64,000 nucleotides of DNA from assembly GCF_020740535.1 (NCBI RefSeq), contig NZ_CP082362.1:6383501-6447500 (forward strand), written 5' to 3'. Below are positions 28,601-40,600 of the stretch, piece after piece. The DNA is from Streptomyces profundus (GTDB taxonomy: Bacteria; Actinomycetota; Actinomycetes; Streptomycetales; Streptomycetaceae). The position numbers and the translations under genes were made by a program. How positions within the stretch are numbered: the first letter of the stretch is position 1; every line of letters starts with the position of its first letter. Under the pieces are notes generated by a model. It did no database searches. It was not told the DNA's origin and saw only the letters and a list, made by a program, of their open reading frames with translations.

Positions 28601-31600
28601 TTGAGCGGTCGTTCAAGGAGTTGGGCTTCGACTCGTTGACCGGTGTGGAGTTGCGTAACCGGTTGATCTCGGCGACGGGTGTGCGGTTGCCGGCGGGTGT
28701 GGTGTTCGACTATCCGACGCCGGCCGCGTTGGGTGCGTTTGTGTTGGGCCAGGTGTGGCAGGGCGCGGAGGAGACGGTCGTCGCCTCGTCGGGGGCGGTG
28801 TCGCGTGCCGTGGTCGCCGTGGATGAGCCGATCGCGATTGTCGGGATGGCGTGCCGTTTCCCGGGCGGGGTGTCCTCGCCCGAGGAGCTGTGGCGGTTGG
28901 TCGAGGAGGGCGTGGACGCGGTCGGGGCGTTCCCGACCGACCGTGGCTGGGACCTCGACGGCCTCTATGACCCGGACCCGTCCCACTCGGGTACGTCGTA
29001 TGCCCGCGAGGGTGGATTCCTCTATGACGCGGCCGAGTTCGATCCGGAGTTGTTCGGGATCAGCCCGCGTGAGGCGCTGGCCATGGATCCGCAGCAGCGG
29101 CTCCTCCTTGAGGCATCGTGGGAGGCCCTGGAGCGCGCCGGACTGTCGCCCACCTCGCTGCGTGGCAGCCAGACCGGCGTCTTCGCCGGAGCGATCGCCC
29201 AGGAATACGGCTCCCGGCTGCATGAGGCATCCCAGAACGTCGAGGGCTACGCCCTGACCGGCGGCACGGCCAGCGTCGTCTCCGGCCGCGTCGCCTACAC
29301 CCTGGGCCTTGAGGGCCCGGCGGTGACGGTGGACACCGCCTGCTCGTCGTCCCTCGTCGCGCTGCACCTGGCCGCTCAGGCGCTGCGCAATGGTGAGTGC
29401 GAGATGGCGCTGGCCGGCGGCGTCACCGTGATGCCCACGCCCGGCATGTTTGTTGAGTTCAGTCGGCAGCGTGGGTTGGCGGCTGATGGTCGGTGTAAGC
29501 CGTTTGCTTCGGGGGCGGATGGTACGGGGTGGGCGGAGGGGGTTGGTGTTTTGGTTGTTGAGCGGTTGTCGGATGCGCGGCGTAAGGGTCATCGGGTGTT
29601 GGCGGTGGTGCGGGGTTCGGCGATTAATCAGGATGGTGCGTCGAATGGGTTGACGGCGCCGAATGGTCCGTCGCAGCAGCGGGTGATTCGGGCGGCGTTG
29701 GCTAATGCTGGGTTGTCGGTGGGTGATGTGGATGTGGTGGAGGCGCATGGGACTGGGACTCCTTTGGGGGATCCGATTGAGGCTGAGGCGTTGTTGGCGA
29801 CGTATGGGCAGGGTCGGCCGGATGATCGGCCGTTGTGGTTGGGGTCGTTGAAGTCGAATATTGGTCATACGCAGGCGGCTTCGGGTGTTGCGGGTGTGAT
29901 CAAGATGGTGATGGCGTTGCGGGCGGGGGTGTTGCCGCGGAGTTTGCATATTGATGAGCCGTCGGAGCATGTGGATTGGTCGGCGGGTGCGGTGTCGTTG
30001 TTGTCGGAGGCGCGGGAATGGGTGGATGGGGGTGTTCGTCGGGCGGGTGTGTCGTCGTTTGGTATTAGTGGGACGAATGCGCATGTGATTGTGGAGCAGG
30101 CGCCGGTGGATGAGGTGCCTGGTGCGGTGGTGGTCGCGGCGGATCGTGGTCCGGTGTGGGAGGGGGCGACGCTGCCGTGGGTGGTTTCCGCTGGTGGTGT
30201 CGAGGCGTTGACGGGGCAGTTGGCGCGTTTGTCGGATGTGGCGGTTGGGTTTGACGCGGTGGATGTGGGGTGGGCGTTGCTTTCTTCCCGTGCGGTGTTG
30301 GATCACCGTGCGGTGGTGTGGGGTTCTGAGCCGGGTGATGTGGTCCGTGGTGTGGTAGGTGCTGATGCTGGTTCGGGGTCGGTGTTCGTCTTCCCGGGTC
30401 AGGGTGGGCAGTGGATCGGGATGGGGCGTGGGTTGCTCGTCTCGTCGCCGGTGTTCGCGGCGCGGTTGGGTGAGTGTGAGGCGGCGTTGGCGCCGTGGGT
30501 GGACTGGTCGTTGGTGGGGGTGTTGGAGGGCGAGGACGAGGGGTGGTTGGAGCGGGTTGATGTTGTCCAGCCGGTGTTGTGGGCGGTGATGGTGTCCCTG
30601 GCCGCTGTGTGGGAGTCCGTCGGAGTGGTGCCGTCGGCTGTGGTGGGTCATTCGCAGGGTGAGATCGCTGCTGCGGTGGTGGCGGGTGGGTTGTCGTTGG
30701 AGGACGGTGCGCGGGTGGTGGCGTTGCGGTCGGCGGCGATCCGTGAGCTGGCCGGTAGTGGTGGGATGGTGTCGCTGGCCGCTGGTTCGGAGCGGGTCGT
30801 GGAGCTGTTGGGGTCTGTTGAGGGGGTGTCGGTCGCTGCGTTCAATGGGCCTTCGGCGACGGTGGTGGCGGGTGAGGTGGCTGGTCTTGAGGCGTTGATG
30901 GGTGTGGCTGAGGCGGCGGGGGTGCGGGCGCGTCGGGTTCCGGTGGACTATGCGTCGCATTCGGAGCATGTGGCGGCGATCGAGGAGCAGATTCTGACGG
31001 ATCTGGCTCCGATCAGCCCGCGTTCGTCGGATGTTCCGTTGATCTCGGCCGTGACCGGGGAGCCGTTGGACACGGCGGAGATGGATGCCGCGTACTGGTA
31101 TCGCAACCTGCGTCAGCCGGTCCGCTTCGCCGATGCCATGGACCACGCCGTGGGGCAGGACTTCCGCCGCATCGTGGAGGTCTCTCCGCATCCGGTTCTC
31201 ACGGTGCCGGTGCAGGAGATCCTGGAGACCGCGGATGTCGCCGGTGTGGTCGTCGGCACCCTGCGCCGCAACGAGGACGAGGCGGCTCGACTGATCGCCT
31301 CGGCGGCCGAGTTGTGGGTCAACGGCACCTCCGTCGACTGGTCCGCGTTCTACGCCGGCCGCGCCGTCCAGCGGGTCGACCTGCCGACCTACGCCTTCCA
31401 ACGCCAGCGGTACTGGCTGGTCGAGGAGGCCGGCCGAGCGGACATGAGTGGCGCCGGACTGGCGGCGGCCGAGCACCCACTGCTGGGCGCGGCGGTGCGG
31501 CTGGCCGGCGACGGCGGCGTGATGCTGACGGGTCGGCTGTCGTTGCGCAGCCACCCGTGGCTGGTCGACCACACCGTCAGCGGCACGGTGCTCTTCCCCG

Positions 31601-34600
31601 GGACCGGTTTCGTCGAGCTGGCGATCCGCGCCGGCGACGAGGTCGGCTGCGGCCAGGTGCGGGAGCTGACGCTACAGGCGCCGCTCACCCTGCCGGAACG
31701 CGAAGCCGTGCTGGTACAGGTGGTGGTCGGCGCGGCCGACGGCTCCGGCCAGCGGGAGGTGCGCGTCTACTCCCAGCCGGAGGACGCGGACGCCGAACTC
31801 CCGTGGACCTGCCATGCCGAGGGTGTGCTGGTCGCCGCGGCGGTGGACGCGGCGGCGGGGCCGGATCTGACGGTGTGGCCGCCTGCTGGCGCCGAGCCGG
31901 TCGATGTCTCTGGTTTCTATGCTGAGGTCGCTGCGGCTGGCTATGGGTATGGGCCGGTGTTCCAGGGGTTGCGTGCGGCTTGGCGGCGGGGCGAGGAGGT
32001 TTTCGCCGAGGTGACGTTGCCGGAGGAGGAGCACGCCCCGGCCGCCGCGTTCGGCATCCACCCGGCGCTCCTGGACGCGGCCCTGCACCCCATGCTGCTC
32101 GACGCGGGCGACGGTCTGCGTCTGCCGTTCACCTGGTCCGGCGTCTCCCTGCTCGCTGCCGGCGCGGCCTCGGTGCGGGTCCGGCTCGCGGTTCTCGGGG
32201 AGGACTCCGTCTCCGTCCGCATCGCTGATTCGACCGGCGAACCGGTCGCCGCCGTCGACGCGGTGACGCTGCGCCACGTCGCCGAGGACCAGCTCGCCGG
32301 GGCCGGGCAGGCGGGGCTCGACACACTCTTCCGGCTGGACTGGCCGGCGGTGCCGACGCCGGCGACCGTTCCCGCCGCCGAATGGGTTGTCTGGGGCGAG
32401 GACACCTTCGGCCTGTCCGGGCCCACCATGACCGACCTTGACGTGACGGACGATGGTTCCGCACCCTCCGTGGTCCTGCTGTGCGCGGCCGGGACCGATG
32501 GCACCGATACGGCCTCGGCCGCCCGCGCCTCGGTGCTGCGGGTGTGGGAGCGGATGTGCGCCTGGCTTGCGGATGAGCGGTTTGTGGATGGTCGGTTGGT
32601 TGTGGTGACGCGGGGTGCGGTGGCTGCTGGTGGTGGTGTGGTGGATCTGGTGTCTGCGCCGGTGTGGGGTTTGGTGCGGTCGGCTCAGTCGGAGCATCCT
32701 GGGCGTTTGGTTTTGGTGGATCTTGATCCTGAGGAGGTTGGGGCTGGGGCTGCGGGGGATGTGGCGTCGGTTGTGGGTTCGGTGTTGGCGTTGGATGAGC
32801 CGCAGGTGGCGGTGCGTGGTGGTGGGTTGGTGGTGCCGCGTTTGGTGCGGGCTGGGGTGTCTGGGGTGTCTGGGGTGGACTCCTCGGTTGGTGTGGTTGA
32901 TGTGGGTGGGACGGTGTTGGTTACGGGTGGTACGGGGACGTTGGGTGGGTTGCTGGCGCGGCATTTGGTGGTGCGTTGTGGGGTGCGGTCTTTGGTGTTG
33001 ACGAGTCGTCGTGGGTTGGCGGCTGAGGGTGCGGTGGGGTTGGTTGAGGAGTTGCGGGCGGTGGGGGCCATGGTTGAGGTGGTGGCGTGTGATGTGGCTG
33101 ATCGGGAGGAGTTGGCGCGGGCGTTGTCGTTGGTGCCGGCGGAGTTCCCGTTGCGTGGGGTGGTGCACGCGGCCGGCGTACTCGACGACGGACTGGTGCG
33201 GAATCTCGATGCCGAACGAATTGAGCGCGTTCTTCGGCCCAAGATCGATGCGGCGATCAACCTGCATGAGCTGACGCTGGACATGGATCTCCAGCTCTTT
33301 GCTGTGTACTCGTCGTTCGCCGGGATTCTTGGTAATGCGGGTCAGGGGAATTATGCGGCGGGGAATGCTTTTGTTGATGGGTTGGTGGCGTATCGGCGTG
33401 GGTTGGGGTTGCCGGGTGTTTCGTTGGCGTGGGGTTTGTGGGGTGTGGAGTCGGGGTTGACGGGTGGTGTGTTGGGTCGTGGTGTGGGGGTTGCGGGTGG
33501 TGTGGTGGTGGGGTTGTCGGTGGATGAGGGGTTGGCTGCGTTTGATGTGGGTGTGGGGTTGGGTGGTTTGGTGGTGGGGGTTCGGTTTGATTGGGGTGTG
33601 TTGCGGGGGGTGGCTCGTGGTGGTGGGTTGTCGTCGGTGATGCGTGGGTTGGTGTCGGTGGGTGGTCGGCGTGTGGTGCGGGGTGGTGTGGTTGGTGGTT
33701 CTGGGTTGGTTGGGCGGTTGGCGGGTGTGGTGGAGGGTGAGCGGTTGGGTGTGGTGTTGGAGGTGGTGCGTGGTGCGGTGGCTGGTGTGTTGGGGCATGT
33801 GTCGGGTGAGGTGATTGGTGGGGAGCGGGCGTTCAAGGATTTGGGGTTTGATTCGTTGTTGGCGTTGGAGTTGCGTAATCGGTTGGGTGAGTTGGTGGGG
33901 TTGCGGTTGCCGGCGACGTTGGTGTTTGACTATCCGACTCCGGTGGCGTTGGCGGGGTTTGTGTTGGGTGAGTTGATGGGTTCTGGTGTGGTGGGTGAGG
34001 TGGTGTCGGGGGCTGTGGCGGGTTCTGGTGTGGTGGATGAGCCGGTGGTGATTGTGGGGATGGCTTGTCGTTATCCGGGTGGGGTGGGTTCGCCGGAGGA
34101 TTTGTGGGGTTTGGTGCGTGCGGGTGGGGATGCGGTGGGTGGTTTTCCGGTGGATCGTGGTTGGGATGAGTCGCTTTATGATCCGGATCCGGATGCGCGG
34201 GGGAAGAGTTATGCGCGTGAGGGTGGGTTTTTGTATGATGTGGCGGATTTTGATGCGGAGTTGTTTGGGGTGTCGCCGCGTGAGGCGGTGGCGATGGATC
34301 CGCAGCAGCGGTTGTTGTTGGAGGCGTCGTGGGAGGCGTTTGAGCGTGCGGGTATTTCGGTGGATGGGGTTCGTGGTTCTCGGACGGGTGTGTTTACGGG
34401 GTCGATGTATCACGATTATGCGAGTCGTTTGACTCGGGTTCCTGAGGATGTTGAGGGGTATGTGGGGACGGGGACGTCTGGGAGTGTGGTTTCGGGTCGT
34501 TTGGCTTATACGTTTGGTCTTGAGGGTCCTGCGGTGACGGTGGATACGGCTTGTTCTTCGTCGCTTGTGGCGTTGCATTTGGCGGTGCAGGCGTTGCGTA

Positions 34601-37600
34601 ATGGTGAGTGTGATTTGGCGTTGGCTGGTGGTGTGACGGTGATGTCGACGCCGGTGACGTTTATTGATTTTAGTCGGCAGCGTGGTTTGGCGGCTGATGG
34701 TCGGTGTAAGTCGTTTGCTTCGGCGGCGGATGGTACGGGTTGGTCTGAGGGTGTTGGTGTTTTGGTGGTGGAGCGGTTGTCGGATGCGTGGCGTCTTGGG
34801 CATCGGGTGTTGGCGGTGGTGGCGGGTTCGGCGGTGAATCAGGATGGTGCGTCGAATGGGTTGACGGCGCCGAATGGTCCGTCGCAGCAGCGGGTGATTC
34901 GGCAGGCTTTGCGGAGTGCTGGGTTGTCGGTGGGTGATGTGGACGTGGTGGAGGCGCATGGGACGGGTACGACTCTTGGGGATCCGATTGAGGCGCAGGC
35001 GTTGTTGGCGACGTATGGGCAGGGTCGGGCGGATGATCGGCCGTTGTGGTTGGGGTCGGTGAAGTCGAATATTGGTCATGCGCAGGCGGCTGCGGGTGTT
35101 GCGGGTGTGATCAAGATGGTGATGGCGTTGCGGGAGGGGGTGTTGCCGCGGAGTTTGCATATTGATGAGCCGTCGGAGCATGTGGATTGGTCGGCGGGTG
35201 CGGTTGAGTTGTTGAGGGATGAGCGGTCTTGGCCGGAGACGGGGCGTCCTCGTCGTGCGGGTGTGTCGTCGTTTGGTGCTTCGGGGACGAACGCGCATGT
35301 GATTGTGGAGCAGGCGCCAGAGGATGCCGAGCCGGGTGCGGTCGTCCTGCCGGGCGACCGGCTCCCCGTCCTCCCCTGGACCCTCTCCGCCCGCAACGCG
35401 GAAGCCCTGACGGCTCAGGCCGGCCGGCTCGCGGACGCGACCGACGAGCTGGATGCGGCGGACGTCGGCTGGTCGCTGGCGACTGGCCGTGCTGAGCTGC
35501 CGGCGCGTGCGGTGGTGTGGGGTCGGGACGCTGAGGAGTTGCGTTCCGGTCTCGGTTCGTTGGCGCCGGAGTCCGTGGTGGATGGTCGGTTGGCGTTGTT
35601 GTTCACGGGTCAGGGTGCGCAGCGGGCCGGGATGGGCGCGGAGCTCGCCGCCGCGTTCCCGGTGTTCGCGGAGGCGTTGGGTGAGGTGTGTGCGGGGTTC
35701 GATGGGTTGTTGCCGCGTCCGTTGGGTGAAGTGCTCAAGGACGAAACCAGCGGCGATCTGGATCGGACGGTGTTCACTCAGGCGGGGTTGTTCGCGGTTG
35801 AGGTGGCGTTGTGGCGGTTGGTGGAGTCGTTTGGGGTGCGGCCGGACTTTGTCGCCGGGCATTCGATTGGTGAGATCAGCGCCGCTTATGTGGCTGGGGT
35901 TTTCGACCTTGCGGATGCTTGTCGGTTGGTGGCGGCGCGTGGGTCGTTGATGCAGGCGTTGCCGGCCGGTGGGGCGATGCTCTCCGTGCAGGCGTCGGAG
36001 GAGACGGTCCGAGAGCTGACCGATCTCGATATCGCCGCCGTCAACGGCCCGCGATCCGTCGTCGTCGCCGGTGACGAGGCCGCCATCGAGCGGCTTCGCG
36101 CGACGTTCGCCGAAGAGGGCGTGAAGACACGGAAGTTGACCGTCTCGCATGCGTTCCACTCGCGGTTGATGGAGCCGATGCTGGCGGAGTTCGGGCGGGT
36201 TGCCGAGTCGCTGACCTACCGTGCGCCCGCGCTTCCCGTGATCTCGAATGTCACCGGCCAGGAGGCCGGCGTCGAGATCGCGACCGCCGAGTACTGGGTG
36301 GCGCATGTCCGGGCGACGGTGCGGTTCGCCGATGGGGTCGGTGCGTTGCGGGCGGCCGGGGTGACGACGTTCCTGGAGCTGGGCCCGGACGCCACCCTCA
36401 CCGCGATGGGCGCCGAGTGCCTGCCCGAGAACGACACCACCACCGCGTTCGTTGCCACCACCCGCCGTGAGCACGGCGAGGTGGCGACGTTCACCGCCGC
36501 GCTCTCCCGCGTGTGGGCGCGGGGCGCGGACGTGGACTGGCGGGCGGCGTTCGCCGGCCGGTCCCTGCGCCAGGTCGACCTGCCGACCTACGCCTTCCAG
36601 CGGCGGCGCTACTGGCTGGAGGGTGACACCAGCGGCGATCCGACGGGCCTCGGCCTTGGCGCGGCGGAGCACCCGTTGCTTGGTGCGGCGGTCAATCTGG
36701 CCGGTGCGAGCGGCCTGGTCCTGACCGGTCGGCTTTCGTTGCGCGGTCAGCCGTGGCTTACCGATCACGCGGTTGTTGGCACGGTGCTCTTCCCCGGCAC
36801 GGGGTTTGTCGAGTTGGCTGTGCGCGCGGGTGACGAGGTCCAGTGTGGGCAGGTGCGGGAGTTGACGCTCCAGGCGCCGTTGGTGCTGCCCGAGCGTGGT
36901 GGCGTTCAGGTGCAGGTCGTGGTGGGCGGTCCGGATGACGCCGGGCAGCGTGAGGTGCGGATCTACTCCCGCCCGGAGAACGCCCAGGCGGAAGAGGCGT
37001 GGGCCTGCCACGCCGACGGTCTCCTCGTCGCCGAGGCCGCGGAGACCAACGCCGCCACGGGCCTGGAGACGTGGCCGCCCCGGGAGGCCGAGGCGCTGAA
37101 CCTCACCGCCTTCTATGCGGAGGCCGAGGCCGCCGGCTATGGGTATGGGCCGGTGTTCCAGGGGTTGCGTGCGGCTTGGCGGCGTGGTGAGGAGGTCTTC
37201 GCCGAGGTCGAGCTGCCGGAGCGGGAGCACTCCGCCGCGGCCAGGTATGGCATCCACCCGGCGCTGCTGGACGCGGCCCTGCACGCTCTGCTGACCGATG
37301 GCAGCCAGGGGCTTCGGTTGCCGTTTGTGTGGTCGGGTGTGTCGTTGGTGGCGTCGGGTGCGGTGTCGGTGCGGGTGCGGTTGGTGCCGGCGGGTTCGGA
37401 TGCGTTCTCGTTGGTGGTGGCGGATGGTGCTGGTGGGTTGGTGGCTCGGGTGGAGTCGTTGGCGTTGCGGCCGGTGTCGGCCGATCAGTTGACGGCTGCC
37501 GTTGGTGGCGCCTCGGAGCTGGATGCCCTCTTCCGCCTGGAGTGGACCCCGGCTCAGGCTCAGCCCGGGGACGTGCTGGAGGCGCAGCGGCCGGAGTGGG

Positions 37601-40600
37601 CCGTTCTGGGGCCACAGGGCGACTTCGCCGGCGTGGCGGAGCTGTTGGCGTCCGCCGACGAGGACGCCATGCCGGCGACGGTGGTGCTGCCCCTGCTGTC
37701 GGGTGGCGGCGATGATGCGGTGGAGACCACGAGCGAGGTCCTGAAGCTGGTCCAGGAGTTCCTGGCGGATGAGAGGTTGACGGGTGCCCGGCTGGTCGTT
37801 GTCACGCGCGGCGCGGTCGCCGGCGGCCCGGGCGAGGATGTCACCGACCTGACCCATGCTCCGGTGTGGGGTCTGGTGCGCTCGGTCCAGGCGGAGTTGC
37901 CCGACCGTGTGTTCCTCGCCGACCTGGACCCGGCGGCTCCCGTCTCGGAGGAGGCCATCGCGGTGGCGGTCTCCTCACTCCTCGTTGGGGTTGAGTCGCA
38001 GGTGGTGGTGCGGGGTGGTGTGGTGTTGGTGGGTCGTTTGGTGCGGGTGTCGGCGGTTGGTGGTGGGTTGGTGGCGCCGGTGGGTGAGGTGGCGTGGTCG
38101 GTGCAGTCGGTGGGTGGGGGGACGTTGGATTCGTTGGCGTTGGTGGCGGAGCCGGGTGCGGGGGGTGTGTTGGGTGCGGGTGAGGTGCGGGTTGCGGTGC
38201 GTGCTGGTGGGTTGAACTTCCGTGATGTGTTGATGGGGTTGGGGATGTATCCGGGGGAGGCGGTGTTGGGTGGTGAGGCTGCTGGTGTGGTGGTTGAGGT
38301 GGGTTCGGGTGTTGGGCATGTGGGGGTGGGGGATCGGGTGTTTGGGTTGATTCAGCGTGGGTTTGGTCCGTTGGCGAGGGTGGATGGTCGGTTGGTGGCG
38401 CGGATGCCGGAGGGGTGGTCGTTTGAGGAGGCGGCTTCGGTTCCGGTGGTGTTTTTGACGGCGTATTACGGGTTGGTGGATTTGGCTGGGTTGGGGGCTG
38501 GGGAGTCGGTGTTGGTGCATGCGGCTGCTGGTGGTGTGGGGATGGCGGCTGTGCAGTTGGCGCGGTATTTGGGTGCGACGGTGTTTGCGACGGCGAGTGA
38601 GGCGAAGCAGTCGGTGGTGCGGGAGTTGGGGGTGGCGGGGGAGCGGATCGCTTCTTCGCGTGATGTGGGTTTCCGGGATGCGTTCTTGGCTGTTACGGGT
38701 GGTGCTGGGGTGGATGTGGTGTTGGATTCGTTGGCGGGGGAGTTTGTTGATGCGTCTCTTGATTTGTTGCCGCGTGGTGGGCGGTTCTTGGAGATGGGTA
38801 AGACGGATATTCGTGATCCGGAGCGGGTTGCTCGGGAGCATTCGGGTGTTGTGTATGAGGCGTTTGATATGCGGGATGCGGGTCCGGATAGGATTGGGGA
38901 GATGCTTGGGGAGTTGTTGGTTTTGTTTGGGCGGGGTGTGTTGCGTCCGTTGCCGGTGCGGTCTTGGGATGTGCGGCGGGCGCCTGATGCGTTTCGGTTT
39001 ATGAGTCAGGCTAGGCATGTTGGCAAGATTGTGTTGACGGTGCCGGTTGGTCTTGATCCGGATGGCACGGTGTTGGTTACGGGTGGTACGGGGACGCTTG
39101 GTTCGTTGTTGGCTCGTCATTTGGTGGTTGAGCGTGGTGTGAGGTCTCTTGTTCTGACGAGTCGTGCTGGTTTGGATGCGCCGGGTGCTGTTGAGCTTGT
39201 GGGGGAGCTTGTTGGGTTGGGTGCGCGGGTGGAGGTTGTGGCGTGTGATGTTGCTGATCGTGGTGAGTTGGCGTTGGTGCTTTCTGCGATTCCGGTTGAG
39301 TTTCCGTTGACTGGTGTGGTGCATGCGGCTGGTGTGGTGGATGACGGGTTGGTGGGTTCGTTGACGTTGGAGCAGTTGCGGCGGGTGATGCGGCCGAAGG
39401 TGGAGGCGGCGTGGAATTTGCATGAGTTGACGCGGGATGCTGGGTTGGCGATGTTTGTTCTTTATTCTTCGGCTGCGGGTGTGTTCGGTAATCCGGGGCA
39501 GGCGAATTATGCGGCGGCCAATGCCTATTTGGATGCGTTGGCGGCGCATCGTCGGGCCAACGGTCTGCCCGCCACCTCACTCGCCTGGGGCCTGTGGGGC
39601 GGCGTGGGTGGCATGGGCGGCGAGCTGGACGAGGCCGATGTCGCTCGTCTGGGACGTTCCGGAGTCGTCGCCCTGTCGGCCACCGAGGGCCTGAAGCTCT
39701 TCGACGTGGCGTGTGGTGTGGACGAGGGACTGGTCGTGGCGGCGCGGCTGGATGTCGCCGGGCTGCGGGGCCGTGCGGAACGCGGTGCCGTCGTGCCCTC
39801 GCTGCTGCGAGGGCTGGTGCGGGTCTCCGGCCGGCGCGCGGTGGGAGCCGCCTCGGGCGCGGCCGGCGGTGCGCTCGCCAGCACGCTGGCAGGGCTGGGC
39901 ACGGACAGCGAACGGGAACGCCATGTGGTGGACCTGGTGCGCGGCCATGTGGCGTCTGTCCTGGGCCATGGTTCCGCGCGGGCGGTGGCGGTTGAGCGGT
40001 CGTTCAAGGAGTTGGGCTTCGACTCGTTGACCGGTGTGGAGTTGCGTAACCGGTTGATTTCGGCGACGGGTGTGCGGTTGCCGGCGGGTGTGGTGTTCGA
40101 CTATCCGACGCCGGCCGCGTTGGGTGCGTTTGTGTTGGGCCAGGTGTGGCAGGGCGCTGAGGAGACGGTCGTCGCCTCGTCGGGTGCGGTGTCGCGTGCC
40201 GCGGTCGCCGTGGATGAGCCGATCGCGATTGTCGGGATGGCGTGCCGTTTCCCGGGTGGGGTGTCCTCGCCCGAGGAGCTGTGGCGGTTGGTCGAGGAGG
40301 GCGTGGACGCGGTCGGGGCGTTCCCGACCGACCGTGGTTGGGACCTCGACGCGCTCTATGACCCGGACCCGTCCCACTCGGGCACCACTTATGCCCGCGA
40401 GGGTGGATTCCTCTACGACGCGGCCGAGTTCGATCCGGAGTTGTTCGGGATCAGCCCGCGTGAGGCGCTGGCCATGGATCCGCAGCAGCGGCTCCTCCTT
40501 GAGGCTTCGTGGGAGGCCCTGGAGCGCGCCGGACTGCCGCCCACCTCGCTGAAGGGCACGGCCAGCGGTGTCTTTGTCGGCGCCGGCTATCCGAGCTATC

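Noticed and set aside
28822..34035. Module 2 as a fully reducing module with hidden ER
   Set aside because: The DH-KR interval lacks the LNFRDV and [11 protein letters not shown] motifs seen in modules 1, 3 and 5 and is about 1 kb shorter.
31672..37857. Antisense open frame of about 2,061 codons opposite modules 2-3
   Set aside because: Same cause. It is composition-driven and lies wholly over conserved PKS catalytic motifs on the plus strand.
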